The notes: generated by a model not told the origin, from the letters alone. A DNA stretch of 64,000 bases from Ktedonobacter sp. SOSP1-85 (GCF_016587415.1 NZ_BNJI01000001.1:4317501-4381500), one strand, 5' to 3'; shown: positions 33,337-42,519, counted from the first letter of the stretch. Numbers and translations: made by a program.

Positions 33337-34737
33337 CTAGACTGTGCCGTTACGGCGTGCAAGGGCCGCTTTGGGGGTGGCATTCCCCGGAAGCCCAAAC
33401 AGCGCGGGATGGTTGACGACACCAGTCGGCACCAGCAGGTTCAGGAAGGTGCGGGTGACGGTGATGGCGGTGAACATACTAATCACGACGCCCAGGAACA
33501 GGGTAGTTGCGAAACCAACGATGATCGTCGCGCCGAAGTTTGTACCGAAGATGTAGAGCACGGCGCAGGTGATCATGGTCGAGATGTTTGAGTCGCGAAT
33601 GGAAGGCCAGGCGCGTTTCCAACCAATGTCGATGGCGGAGGCGAGGAGGCGCCCCTCGCGCAACTCTTCCTTCACGCGTTCAAAGATGAGCACGTTCGCG
33701 TCTACGGCCATACCAATTGAGAGGACAAAGCCCGCGATACCTGCCAGTGACATCGTCACACCGATCATCTTAAAGACGGCCAGGGTCAACAGTGAGTAGA
33801 GGATCAGGGCCACATCAGCGAGAAAGCCGGGGAGGCGGTAGTACAGGAGCATGAAGAGCATAACGATACCCAGGCCAATGGCACCGGCGATCAAGCTCTT
33901 CGTGATTGAGTCCTGACCGAGGGTTGCGCCAACAGTTGACTCACTGGCAATGTCGAAGGAAATGGGCAGAGCACCAATCTTTAGCAACTGTACGAGCTGA
34001 TTGGCATCGTCAACTGTGAAGTTGCCCTCGATGACACCGTTACCAGGCAATTGGCTATTAATGACGGCGGACGAGATGACCTTTTTATCCAGCGTAATCG
34101 TCATATACTTGCCGACGTTCTGGGAGGTATAGGTGCTCAGGCGACCGACCGCATCGCCACGCATACCAAAGGCGATGACATACTGGCTGGTCTGCGAATT
34201 TTGTTGGACGCCCAGAGAATTGGGGTCGAGGTCATTACCAGTGAAGAGCGGTTTGATGCTGCCATTGTTGTCGGCTGCGAAATCGCTGGGGTTTAAGGTC
34301 GCACCGTTCTGCAAGGGTGTGGTCCCGGTGTTCCAGATCTCAAGCTGGCCTGTGCGCAGCAGCGATTCAACATCTGCCTGCTGGTTGCCGCTATTGTAGC
34401 CAGGCAGCTCGACTACAATGCTTTTCTGACCGTCGAGCGTGGTCTGGGTGCGCACTACGGGCTCATTTACGCCCAGGCCCTTGTTCACACGCTGCTCGAT
34501 CAGGTTGCGCGCGGTCGCCATCTCATCATCAGTGGGGTTCTGACCTGGCTTGGGGTTCAGCAGCACGCGTACGCCACCTTGCAGGTCGAGGCCCTGATGA
34601 AAGGTGAAGGGATTGTTAATACCGTATAAGGGCTTTCCACCCTTCTGGCTCGCTGCGTTTGGCCAGAAGACCGTGTAGGCTGCGCCCGCGGCTAATAGGA
34701 TGATTAAAAAGAGGAGTGTGAGTGTTCCTCGGCGCAT
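33337..34737 (-). CDS. secD: Protein translocase subunit SecD
   Basis: 466 residues. A hydrophobic N-terminal helix, then GLDLQGGVRVLLNP (SecD D1 motif), a periplasmic P1 domain and C-terminal helices with SIGMAVDANVLIFERVKEELREG. It pulls exported proteins across the membrane together with SecF. GAGAGGA lies upstream of the ATG. No yajC or secY gene is nearby. Confidence 0.95.
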   Translation of the reverse strand: MRRGTLTLLFLIILLAAGAAYTVFWPNAASQKGGKPLYGINNPFTFHQGLDLQGGVRVLLNPKPGQNPTDDEMATARNLIEQRVNKGLGVNEPVVRTQTTLDGQKSIVVELPGYNSGNQQADVESLLRTGQLEIWNTGTTPLQNGATLNPSDFAADNNGSIKPLFTGNDLDPNSLGVQQNSQTSQYVIAFGMRGDAVGRLSTYTSQNVGKYMTITLDKKVISSAVINSQLPGNGVIEGNFTVDDANQLVQLLKIGALPISFDIASESTVGATLGQDSITKSLIAGAIGLGIVMLFMLLYYRLPGFLADVALILYSLLTLAVFKMIGVTMSLAGIAGFVLSIGMAVDANVLIFERVKEELREGRLLASAIDIGWKRAWPSIRDSNISTMITCAVLYIFGTNFGATIIVGFATTLFLGVVISMFTAITVTRTFLNLLVPTGVVNHPALFGLPGNATPKAALARRNGTV

Positions 34738-35407
34738 ATGTACTGTTTCCTCTCACTCAATGTGTGGTGATACGTTGAAGTCTGTGCAATTAACTGCCCA
34801 TCTTCCACCGAGCGCAAATAAAAGCGTTCTTTATGATTAGGAACGCAGACGCGCCTCTCTGATACCAGTGAAGTATAGCATAGTTGATTGCTATTGCCTA
34901 TCCTGTTGTTGTGCCTTTGTGCCCGGATGCCTAAATCTATACTCGGCCCTGGATTATCTCAATCTATACTCGGCAAATATCATAAAAATTGCAGGGTCTT
35001 CCCCCTCCCAGGGGAAAATATGGCGCCAGCGACGAACATGAACATCTCTTTGTGCCCGATATCAACCTATTATAGCAAAAAAAACTCAAAGAAAGTCTGA
35101 GGGAAACCAATACCAGTCCAGGCGGCCAGGTGGAGCAAGCGCACCTGGCATGGGCCTGGAGAGATAGGAGTATGCAGACTAGGAGCTACCTGAGAGTACT
35201 ATGCTTAGAAGTAGGGAGAAATCTCTACCTGAATTCAGGGGTAAAAGCCGTCTTCTAAAAGGAGCCACCGGAGAATGTGGCTAATAAACTATCTGAAAAA
35301 AACTGTGTAAGAAGTGTAACAATAGTAGAGATCTCTTCGTAGTAACTTACGATATATCGTTTTTGGCTATTATTGACTACCAAGTTTTAAAGGAGCTGCT
35401 GCTTTTT
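34738..35407. other. Large divergent intergenic region between secD and the ABC transporter
   Basis: 670 bp. It contains the exact direct repeat AATCTATACTCGGC (34934-34947 and 34961-34974), a 10-bp palindrome AGAGATCTCT at 35331-35340, and no open frame with a ribosome site. Both promoters must lie here but I cannot place them. Confidence 0.5.
34934..34974. repeat. Direct repeat AATCTATACTCGGC, two copies 27 bp apart
   Basis: Identical 14-bp copies at 34934-34947 and 34961-34974 in a divergent regulatory gap. The spacing of 27 bp (about 2.6 turns) could suit a DNA-binding regulator, but no known motif is recognised. Confidence 0.45.
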
Positions 35408-36154
35408 ATGGAGACTACTGTGCAGGGTGTTTCTGGTGCGCAAGCCAGTAGCCATGAAATTGTCATGGATGTCCGCGATATCACGAAAAGTTTACCGCTT
35501 GGGCGTGAGCGAATTGAGATTCTAAAAGGGATTAGTTTTCAAATTCAGCGTGGGGAGTTTGTCTCCATCGTGGGACCCTCTGGTTCCGGTAAGAGCACGC
35601 TCCTGGGAATTATCGCTGGTCTGGATAATCCAACGACAGGCAATGTATTGATTGACGGTGTCGATATCGCGCGTATGACCGAGGGCAAGCTGGCGGTGGT
35701 ACGCAATCAGAAGATCGGCATGGTCTTCCAGGCATATAACCTGATCCCAACCCTGACGGCGCAGGAGAACGTCGAGGTGCCGCTCTATGTAGGCAAGCAC
35801 AAGGGTTCGCCCTCGGCGCGCGCCAAGGAATTGTTGGACCTGGTAGGTCTCTCGCATCGCCTGGGCCATCGCCCCAGTCAGCTCTCGGGTGGTGAGCAGC
35901 AGCGTGTCGCCATCGCGCGCTCGTTGGCGGCTGATCCTCCCATTGTGATCGCCGACGAGCCAACGGGTAACCTGGACGCGCGTAACGGTGAGAAGGTGTT
36001 GGAGTTGATCGCGACGCTGCGTGACCAGACTGGTAAGACTTTTATTATCGCCACGCATGATCAGAATGTGGCCTCGCATGCCGGACGAACCATACGTATC
36101 GTCGATGGGCTGATCGCTGAAATTGATAGCACCGGTGGGAGAATTGTGCAATGA
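35408..36154 (+). CDS. ABC transporter ATP-binding protein (MacB/LolD/FtsE-like)
   Basis: 248 residues from the ATG at 35408, which has AAGGAG 12 bases upstream. The nucleotide-binding motifs are complete: Walker A GPSGSGKST, Q-loop MVFQAYNLIPTLTAQENVEVP, signature LSGGEQQRVAIARSL, Walker B PIVIADEPTGNLD, and switch His in IIATHDQ. Sequence and pairing with an FtsX-type permease put it in the mechanotransmission (MacB/LolCDE) group, which exports or extracts substrates at the outer face of the membrane instead of importing. It overlaps the permease start by 4 bp (ATGA). Confidence 0.93.
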   Translation: METTVQGVSGAQASSHEIVMDVRDITKSLPLGRERIEILKGISFQIQRGEFVSIVGPSGSGKSTLLGIIAGLDNPTTGNVLIDGVDIARMTEGKLAVVRNQKIGMVFQAYNLIPTLTAQENVEVPLYVGKHKGSPSARAKELLDLVGLSHRLGHRPSQLSGGEQQRVAIARSLAADPPIVIADEPTGNLDARNGEKVLELIATLRDQTGKTFIIATHDQNVASHAGRTIRIVDGLIAEIDSTGGRIVQ

Positions 36155-38934
36155 AGGCCTCGATGTACTTTAACTACACCTCGCGCTCGCTGGTGCGAGG
36201 TGGGCAGCGTACGGTCCTGGCCCTCTTCTGCGTAGCGGTCGGCGTCATGGCGATTGTAGCCCTGCAGCTGGTGGGGCTTATGATCAATAATGCCTTTACC
36301 AGTAACGTGCGCGATGCCAACGGCGGCGATATTGCCGTCACCTCCAATAACCAGCCCTTTAATGGGGATGACCTGAAGTTCTTTGATACGCTTAAAAAAG
36401 ATAAGGTCATTAGCAACTATACCCCGGTTGTGAATTCGCAGGCTTCCTCAGGCAGCGGCTCGATCTCCCTGCGGCAGTCCTTCTCGGTCCGCGTCGTTGA
36501 TCCCAAGGTCTATCCCCTGGGGACGCCGCTGAGCGTGAAAGACCCGAAGAACGCGACCGTTGTCGACCTGTTGCAGAATAAGCAGATCATTGTTACCCAG
36601 GCCTTTGTCGATCAGTATCACAAAAAAGTGGGCGATGAACTCGATGTGCGTGTAACTTCGTCCGACCGCCAGGTGCGAGTGATTAAGACTAAGATCGCAG
36701 GCATTGTGGATAACAGTGGCGTGCTCTCCCAGGCGGGCAGCGTGGCGCTGATCTCCCTGGCCGATTATAAAGATCCTAACGCGAAGGTCGCGCAGACCTA
36801 TGACACCGTCGATGTGAGTACTGTCGACAAGGCGCATATGAACGACGCGGCCAAAAAGCTGCGCGACAATTTCCCCATCGCGAATGTGCGCACCGTCGAC
36901 GACGCCGTCAAAAATCAGCAGGCGACAATCGACAACATCCGCAAGTTCCTGGAGATCGCGGGTCTGTTGGCCCTGTTGATTGGTGGCGTGGGTATCGTCA
37001 ATACCATGCAGGTCTTGCTTTCACGGCGCAAGACCGAGATCGCCATGCTCAAAACGACAGGCTACCGGCGCTTTGATCTCTACCTGCTCTTCGGGCTGGA
37101 GGCAGCGCTGCTGGGCCTGGTTGGTGGTGTACTTGGCGCTGCGGCCTCGGTTGGCGTGAGCTACCTGGTGCGCAACATTGTACAGAACACCTTCCTTTTG
37201 AATATTCCCTTTATACTGGACTACACAACGATTGTGGGCGGCGTAATCATAGGTGTTGCGACCTCGCTCATCTTTGGCCTCTTGCCTATCGTCCAGGCAG
37301 CGAATATTCGCCCGCTCAACGTCATTCGTGACCTGCCCGAGGGGAAAGGCGCGGGGAGCCTGGTCCTGACCGTCTTCCTGCTGCTAGTGCTCTCGGTGCT
37401 TTTCTGCGCCCTCTCGATTGTCATCCTGAACAATGATATCCGACTGGGCATAGGCGTGGTCTATGGCACCTTCATCTTTCTGGCCCTGCTGAGCGTCTTC
37501 TTTGGGCTGATTGTCTGGCTTATTAGCCGACTGCCTGTGCCAGAGCGCTTCTCCGTTGGCTACCTCTCTTTGATCGTCCTGGGAGTGGCCTTTGCGCTCT
37601 TCCTGTACTGGGTCTTGCCCAACTACCTGAACTTCCCTTACTTGCAGACGTTTGGCCTGATCTTCCTGGTCATCTCGCTGCTGGGCTTGCTGGTTGTGGT
37701 GTTGCCGCGTACATGGAAAGCAAATGTCAAAATGGCGCTGCGCAACATTGGACGGCAGCGTGCGCGCACAACGACTACCATGCTGGCGCTCTTTGTAGGC
37801 ATCTTTACCATTGGCCTGATCTTGATCCTGGGCCAGGACCTGCGTGACCAGGTCAATGATGTCATCTCCAAGACGCTGAACTATAACGTGGTCTCGATCA
37901 CCAGTGGCAATGATACGCAGAAGTTGCAGGATAAGCTCTCAAGCTTGAATGGGCTCTCCAGCTACCAACGTCGTACTCTGGCTTCAACCGTGCCGGTGGC
38001 GATCAATAACAAGCCCCTTCAGGAGATCCTGCCTAGCGAAGGCGATAAGGCCAAGTCGGGCCCGGGTTCGCTGGGCAGAGGTGGCGCACTCTACTTTCTG
38101 AGCGGAGTCGAGGGCTACGATGTGGGAAACAATCAGTTTCCTAGTACCAAGGACCTGCAGATTATCCAGGGGCGCAACCTGAACGCCAGCGATGAGGGAA
38201 CGGACAATATCCTGATTGCCAGCGAGTTGGCCAACCTGGATCCCTTCCACTTGAAGGTTGGTGACAAGATTACCCTGGCGGGCCAGGATCGTGTCAGCAT
38301 CAAAACCGTTACGGTCGTGGGCGTCTACCAGCAGAGTAGCCTGGGTGGGAGTCTCTATCCACTACTGGGAACGCGCAGCAGCGTCAAGGCGCTCTCGCCG
38401 GGAGGCGTCGAGCAGTCGGTTTTCTACATGAAGATCGATGCCAACAAGCTCAATAGCGCTGTAGATGCCATGGGCAAGACAGTTCCTAACGCCTTCGTGC
38501 TCAACCTGGCGAATATCAGTGATTTTGTCGATCAATTGCTGAACGATATCCTGCTCACGTTGACGACTATCGCCTCTCTCTCGCTAGTGGCGGGCGTTAT
38601 TATCATCGCTAACGCGGTGGCGCTGGCCATGCTGGAACGCAGGCGCGAGCTGGGCATCCTCAAGTCGGTGGGCTATACCAGCAGTTCGATTCTCAGCGAG
38701 GTCATGATTGAGAATGGCGTGGTAGGTGGCACGGGCGCGCTACTGGCCATGCTACTCGTCACGGGCGCGATCAGTGTGCTGGGTGCCCTGGCCTTTGGCG
38801 CGACCTTCGGCGTAAGCGTGCCAATGGCGCTGGCCCTGATCCTGGGTTCGGCGGCACTGGCTATGCTCACCTCGGCCATCGTGGCCTGGGGCGCAGTACG
38901 AGTGCGCCCACTCGAGGTCCTACGCTACGAGTAG
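36151..38934 (+). CDS. ABC transporter permease with two FtsX domains
   Basis: 927 residues. Two copies of the MacB periplasmic domain/FtsX unit: a first helix near 15-38, an extracytoplasmic domain to about 265, an FtsX core of three helices near 268-395 (LLIGGVGIVNTMQVLLSRRKTEIAMLKTTGYRR), more helices at about 405-525, a second extracytoplasmic region (about 555-790), and a second FtsX core at about 800-925 (NAVALAMLERRRELGILKSVGYTSS). Long two-unit permeases of this kind accept lipids, peptides or lipoproteins. The partner ATPase is immediately upstream. Confidence 0.9.
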   Translation: MKASMYFNYTSRSLVRGGQRTVLALFCVAVGVMAIVALQLVGLMINNAFTSNVRDANGGDIAVTSNNQPFNGDDLKFFDTLKKDKVISNYTPVVNSQASSGSGSISLRQSFSVRVVDPKVYPLGTPLSVKDPKNATVVDLLQNKQIIVTQAFVDQYHKKVGDELDVRVTSSDRQVRVIKTKIAGIVDNSGVLSQAGSVALISLADYKDPNAKVAQTYDTVDVSTVDKAHMNDAAKKLRDNFPIANVRTVDDAVKNQQATIDNIRKFLEIAGLLALLIGGVGIVNTMQVLLSRRKTEIAMLKTTGYRRFDLYLLFGLEAALLGLVGGVLGAAASVGVSYLVRNIVQNTFLLNIPFILDYTTIVGGVIIGVATSLIFGLLPIVQAANIRPLNVIRDLPEGKGAGSLVLTVFLLLVLSVLFCALSIVILNNDIRLGIGVVYGTFIFLALLSVFFGLIVWLISRLPVPERFSVGYLSLIVLGVAFALFLYWVLPNYLNFPYLQTFGLIFLVISLLGLLVVVLPRTWKANVKMALRNIGRQRARTTTTMLALFVGIFTIGLILILGQDLRDQVNDVISKTLNYNVVSITSGNDTQKLQDKLSSLNGLSSYQRRTLASTVPVAINNKPLQEILPSEGDKAKSGPGSLGRGGALYFLSGVEGYDVGNNQFPSTKDLQIIQGRNLNASDEGTDNILIASELANLDPFHLKVGDKITLAGQDRVSIKTVTVVGVYQQSSLGGSLYPLLGTRSSVKALSPGGVEQSVFYMKIDANKLNSAVDAMGKTVPNAFVLNLANISDFVDQLLNDILLTLTTIASLSLVAGVIIIANAVALAMLERRRELGILKSVGYTSSSILSEVMIENGVVGGTGALLAMLLVTGAISVLGALAFGATFGVSVPMALALILGSAALAMLTSAIVAWGAVRVRPLEVLRYE

Positions 38935-38935
38935 A

Positions 38936-39005
38936 AATAGTGTGTATACAAAGTGGGCGCGGGGTTCCGGTCGGAACCCCGCGCCCACTTTGTATACACA
39001 CTATT
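38936..39005. terminator. Perfect 33-bp inverted repeat between convergent genes
   Basis: Arms 38936-38968 and 38973-39005 around a 4-nt loop. It lies 1 bp after the permease stop and 3 bp from the stop of the convergent phosphodiesterase gene. The GC-rich centre is framed by A/T-rich ends, so it may terminate on both strands. Confidence 0.8.
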
Positions 39006-39008
39006 GTA

Positions 39009-40286
39009 TTACAGGGGAAGTGCTAGCAGCGGAATCTCCATCTCGTCGGGGGTCAGGCCGCCATGATGGCCCTGGAAATGCATATCGAAGGTGCCCTGCT
39101 CATACCACCAGACGGTCTCATGTTTGTAGGGAAGGATCACTACGTTGCCCAGGCGCGACAGGAGCGTCTGCGATGGGGCGCGCAGGCCAAAGAATTGCTG
39201 CGCGATCAGGCTGGCAACGGGATAGACCTCGGCCTTGTCCGCGAGATGCTGGCGTAGCAAGGCAACAACCTCGTCGACATAGGGTTCTTTCACATGCAAG
39301 AACATATCTCGCGGCGAGCCAGCAGGAATGAGCAGGCGTCCCTGGTGATTTGTCTTTAAGTAGCGTATGAGCTGAGGGAGCCGCTCATTAAGGTAATAGG
39401 TTGTACGTGGATTGACCGGCGTCTGTCCATGGTCGGCGCTCAGAAGGAGCAGCGTGCGAGGTGAACGCGAGGCTACGCGCTGGTAGAATTGCTCCATCTG
39501 CTGCATAAAAACGTCTATTTCTCGCTCGACCTGGGGTGAGAAGGGTCCATAGTTGTGACTGGCTGTATCGATGCGATCAAAGTAGAGAAAATAGTAAGTT
39601 GGCGCGGTAGGTGGCTGAACGAGCAAGTCTGCCAGTCCCCCTAAGGCTTCCTGGATGGTTGTATAAGGATGAACTTGTGCGCCACGAAAGACGATATCGG
39701 AGTAGGTCGATGGCGTATAGGCTTGATATTGAAAGATATGCGAGTTAACGCCCTCGTCCTGTAACGACTGGTAGAATGTCTGACGCGGGAAGAAGGCCGT
39801 TGCCGGTACCGAGGCGCGTTTGAGCGTATCGCGCACAACCTTGTCATCGGCATAGGAGAAGAGCAGGGGCGAGATGATGTTATCGACCAGCGGCTCATAG
39901 TAGTGCCACTCATAGACACCGCTCTGTCCAACCTCCAGGCCGGTATGAATACAGGTCACATGCGCGGCGGTCGTTGAGGGGAACTGTGAGGTAAGCTTGG
40001 AGACGACGCCAGAGGCCTGAGCCGTTTTGAGAAAGGCATAGCGCTCCGCGTGGCGTTTAAAGAGATGCCAGCCAAAGCCATCGACAAAGAGGAATACGAC
40101 CTGCTCATAGCGTGTGGGCAGGTTATGGAGGATATCCGCTGGCAGAGCCATGGGCGTTGTCCCGGTTAGCAGCGCGCGAATGGTCGCGGGCAGATAAGCG
40201 AAGCAATAGGAGCCATAGCACGGTTTGACGAAGCGCTGAGAGAACTTCGACTGACTGACCGCTTTAATTGAGGCTGTGTTGAGCAT
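39009..40286 (-). CDS. Type I phosphodiesterase / nucleotide pyrophosphatase (alkaline phosphatase superfamily)
   Basis: 425 residues. Metal and catalytic residues of the superfamily are in order: Asp in FLFVDGFGW, nucleophile Thr in SQFPSTTAAHVT, Asp and His in YFDRIDTASHNYGP, Asp-His in LLLSADHGQTP and His in HFQGHHGGLTP. It should hydrolyse phosphodiesters or nucleotide pyrophosphates with two zinc ions. There is no clear export signal (the N-terminus SKFSQRFVKPCYGSYCFAYL is only weakly hydrophobic), so its location is uncertain. A dispersed repeat lies 37 bp upstream of its start. Confidence 0.83.
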   Translation of the reverse strand: MLNTASIKAVSQSKFSQRFVKPCYGSYCFAYLPATIRALLTGTTPMALPADILHNLPTRYEQVVFLFVDGFGWHLFKRHAERYAFLKTAQASGVVSKLTSQFPSTTAAHVTCIHTGLEVGQSGVYEWHYYEPLVDNIISPLLFSYADDKVVRDTLKRASVPATAFFPRQTFYQSLQDEGVNSHIFQYQAYTPSTYSDIVFRGAQVHPYTTIQEALGGLADLLVQPPTAPTYYFLYFDRIDTASHNYGPFSPQVEREIDVFMQQMEQFYQRVASRSPRTLLLLSADHGQTPVNPRTTYYLNERLPQLIRYLKTNHQGRLLIPAGSPRDMFLHVKEPYVDEVVALLRQHLADKAEVYPVASLIAQQFFGLRAPSQTLLSRLGNVVILPYKHETVWWYEQGTFDMHFQGHHGGLTPDEMEIPLLALPL

Positions 40287-40320
40287 GGCTGAACCTGTAC
40301 TTCCTCTACTAGCTCTAGGC

Positions 40321-40386
40321 TCTTATTCCGAAACCCAACGTCACTCTCGTGACTAGCGCTTCGCGCTCAGGATTTCGGATAAGCAG
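40321..40386 (+). repeat. Dispersed stem-loop repeat, copy 1
   Basis: Starts TCCGAAACCCAACGTCACT, passes through the stem AGCGCTTCGCGCT and ends TTTCGGATA, so its ends are inverted. Copies 2 and 3 are at 45993 and 60582. It lies 37 bp upstream of the phosphodiesterase start, antisense to that gene. Confidence 0.8.
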
Positions 40387-40562
40387 TAGACAGAGATTCC
40401 TGCAAACTCGATGCAGGTTGGCAAATGTGGTCTGCTGTCTGCTTAACAGTATATCATGAAAAACTCTTCTATCAACTCCACAATTGGAAAAAGGTGTGCT
40501 CTAGATATCATATTATTTAATAGGGAGTTAAATAATTATTGATGCAATAGCAGGTACCATGC

Positions 40563-40622
40563 CAGGTTTAAGGATGTGCTGACTTGAGGCCAAAGCCTCA
40601 AGTCAGCACATCCTTAAACCTG
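40563..40622. repeat. Perfect 28-bp inverted repeat in a divergent gap
   Basis: Arms 40563-40590 and 40595-40622, loop CAAA. No visible gene ends here; the nearest are divergent starts at 40286 and 40906. Confidence 0.75.
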
Positions 40623-40643
40623 CGAGCACCGCAGGCGCGAGAA
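40621..40643 (+). repeat. Short hairpin module, copy 3
   Basis: TGCGAGC, core ACC-GCA-GG, then CGCGAGAA. Matches the modules at 27635 and 51422. Confidence 0.35.
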
Positions 40644-40665
40644 ATAGACGCCAGATGATGGAGCA

Positions 40666-40698
40666 AGAGGTATATGTGTATTTTGCACATATACCTCT
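40666..40698. repeat. Second hairpin following the 40563 palindrome
   Basis: 13-bp arms (AGAGGTATATGTG and its complement) with a 7-nt loop. A long palindrome, the short module and a second hairpin in this order also occur at 27568-27702. Confidence 0.55.
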
Positions 40699-40905
40699 CT
40701 CGTTTTTGCACTGAAGTAGAGATTTATCTAGAGGCACATGAGAAAGGGTGTGCGAGACGTTGCTGGCGCGCTTGCTTGTTCGTCGGGAGAAGTGTCCAGC
40801 CTATTGGACGCTCTATCTAGCTTATACTATCTGTCTCATGCGCGGGAAAAATAGAAAATAAAAAATGTCGGAGTCTCGCGCCGTCTCAAAGAAAGTCTTA
40901 TTGCG

Positions 40906-41868
40906 GTGAAACTACAACGTGCTGATCTCGCTATTCTTCTGGCCAGTGTCCTCTGGGGACTAAATTTCTGTACTGTAAAAATTCTTGTGATGTATTTACC
41001 TCCTCTTCTAGTGGGTTTTCTGCGCTTTTTCCTCTCTACGCTTGTCATGATGGCGATGTTGAAATGGATGGAAGGGAATGTCAAGGTTGCCTGGAGAGAT
41101 TTTGGCGCGCTGGTGGTCGCGGGTGTGCTGGGCTTTGGGGCGCAGCAGATTTGTTTTCTCTATGGATCGTACTTCGCTGAGGCCTCGATGGGGGCGCTAC
41201 TGAGTGCCTTTACCAGCGCGATTATGACGCTTGTAGCCTCGCTGGTTGCGCGTGAGCGTATGACAGGCCTGATGATTGGGGGCCTGCTCGCGGCCTGCGG
41301 CGGAATGGTGCTGGTTGTATTAGGGAAGGGAAGTCTGGGCGCGATTACTCCTGCGAGCTGGATTGGCCTGGGTCTGTACTTTGTGGCGGGTCTCTTGAGT
41401 GGATTGATGCCCCTGCTGACGCGGCGCTCGCTGACGCGTTATTCATCCTTGCGGGTCACGACCTGGACGCTCTTCGTGGGTGGTGTGTTCTTCATTATTC
41501 CAGGAGGGGCTAACGTACAAAATGCACATATAAGCGTGTTGCCCCCGGTGGTTATTCCCGCGCTGCTCTTCACGGCGATTGGGGCGACGGCGGTGACCAA
41601 TATGTGCTGGAACTATGGTCTTGCGCGCGTGGGCGTGGTACGCCTCTCTATCTATGGCTATCTCCCTTCAATTCTGGGTGTGCTTATGGCGGCTGCACTC
41701 CTCGGCGAGATGCTTACACCAGCCCAGTGGTTGGGCACAGCCTTAACAATGGGTGGCGTCCTGGTTTCACAGATCAAGGGCCTGGATATACGCAAGTTTG
41801 GCAAGTCTCTCTTTTCCAGGAAGGAAGAACTTGCCCTCCTGGTGGATGAGTATGCAGGGGGCGATTAA
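40906..41868 (+). CDS. DMT-superfamily (EamA) transporter
   Basis: 320 residues, ten hydrophobic helices in two EamA halves (first starts LAILLASVLWGLNFCTVKILV, second starts ASWIGLGLYFVAGLLSGLMPLL). The drug/metabolite transporter superfamily exports amino acids, sugars or drugs, and the substrate cannot be inferred. The GTG start has only a weak upstream site (AAGAAAG), so it could begin a little later. A hairpin terminator lies just after the stop. Confidence 0.85.
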   Translation: MKLQRADLAILLASVLWGLNFCTVKILVMYLPPLLVGFLRFFLSTLVMMAMLKWMEGNVKVAWRDFGALVVAGVLGFGAQQICFLYGSYFAEASMGALLSAFTSAIMTLVASLVARERMTGLMIGGLLAACGGMVLVVLGKGSLGAITPASWIGLGLYFVAGLLSGLMPLLTRRSLTRYSSLRVTTWTLFVGGVFFIIPGGANVQNAHISVLPPVVIPALLFTAIGATAVTNMCWNYGLARVGVVRLSIYGYLPSILGVLMAAALLGEMLTPAQWLGTALTMGGVLVSQIKGLDIRKFGKSLFSRKEELALLVDEYAGGD

Positions 41869-41878
41869 GCTGCTTAAA

Positions 41879-41929
41879 GCAGTAATGAGAAGGAGGGGTG
41901 CAGTCTGCGCCCCTCCTTCTCATTACTGC
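41879..41929. terminator. 23-bp inverted repeat between convergent genes
   Basis: Arms 41879-41901 and 41907-41929 with one G-U wobble and a 5-nt loop. It lies 10 bp after the transporter stop; the right arm contains the stop codon (41923-41925) of the convergent 56-residue gene. Confidence 0.75.
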
Positions 41930-42093
41930 CCCTTCTTGTGATGAGACTCCTTGTGGTGTTTCATCACGGTACGAGCGGCTACCTCTTCGGCGCGGTCGCC
42001 GTAGCGGCCACTCTTCTCGGCAGATTCTTTAATGTGTTCGTACTGGCGCTGTTCTTTTGCGCCAACACCCTTCAAAGGTCTCTTCTGAGGCAT
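41923..42093 (-). CDS. 56-residue basic protein, 'plasmid stabilization protein'-like small family
   Basis: ATG at 42091-42093 with GAGGAGGT six bases upstream; stop TAA at 41923-41925 inside a terminator hairpin. The protein reads MPQKRPLKGVGAKEQRQYEHIKESAEK and so on: highly charged, Lys/His-rich, with the pattern RQYEHIKESAxxxGxxxxRAxEVAARTV seen in small proteins often labelled plasmid stabilization proteins. It has no membrane segment. The function of that family is unclear, and stress or nucleic-acid binding is a guess. Its neighbour is a GlsB-like stress membrane protein. Confidence 0.75.
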   Translation of the reverse strand: MPQKRPLKGVGAKEQRQYEHIKESAEKSGRYGDRAEEVAARTVMKHHKESHHKKGQ

Positions 42094-42162
42094 AGAGCTA
42101 CCTCCTCGTAGCGTAAGGCCCTTGTGTGGGCCAGGCTATTAGACGAGGGCGCTTACCGTTTA

Positions 42163-42519
42163 CTACACCTCGGCGCGGCGATAGCGACGCCGGCGGGTCA
42201 GACCATAGGTCAGGAGGTGCCAGAGGGCGACCAGAATGATGGCGCCCAGTAGCGCCCGGAAAAGGGGTACACCAAACAACACGAAATCGCCGATGCCAGA
42301 GATGACAATTACTTGTGTCATCAGCCAGATGCCAACAAGAGCGGCGATAATGGCGCCCACAATCCCTAAAGGAAGGCGCCAACCAACAATATATTCAGCA
42401 ACGAGACCAACAATGGCGGCGATAACCAGGTAGAGAATGATATTCCAGCCAAAGCTCCAGACATTATCCCCAAGACGGATCGTAATGCCATCCGCCAGCA
42501 CAAACAGGGATGCTAACAT
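42163..42519 (-). CDS. GlsB/YeaQ/YmgE-like stress-response membrane protein
   Basis: 118 residues, three hydrophobic helices (about 24-45, 49-73 and 82-103) and an Arg-rich tail (TRRRRYRRAEV). The pattern IAAIVGLVAEYIVGWRLPLGIVGAIIAALVGIWLM matches the transglycosylase-associated (GlsB/YeaQ/YmgE) family of small stress-induced membrane proteins. AAGGAGGT precedes the ATG. It lies 69 bp upstream of the 56-residue gene on the same strand; the two may be co-transcribed. Confidence 0.72.
   Translation of the reverse strand: MLASLFVLADGITIRLGDNVWSFGWNIILYLVIAAIVGLVAEYIVGWRLPLGIVGAIIAALVGIWLMTQVIVISGIGDFVLFGVPLFRALLGAIILVALWHLLTYGLTRRRRYRRAEV

Larger units (their letters stand above)
40287..40905. 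other. Divergent 619-bp gap holding one dispersed repeat and two palindromes
   Basis: No gene. It contains a dispersed repeat at 40321-40386, a 28-bp-arm palindrome (40563-40622), a short conserved module (40621-40643) and a second hairpin (40666-40698). None of these lies at a visible gene end, which sets this region apart from the other palindromes. Confidence 0.6.

Noticed and set aside
34888..35100. 70-codon frame in the secD/ABC gap
   Set aside because: No ribosome site and odd composition; likely chance.
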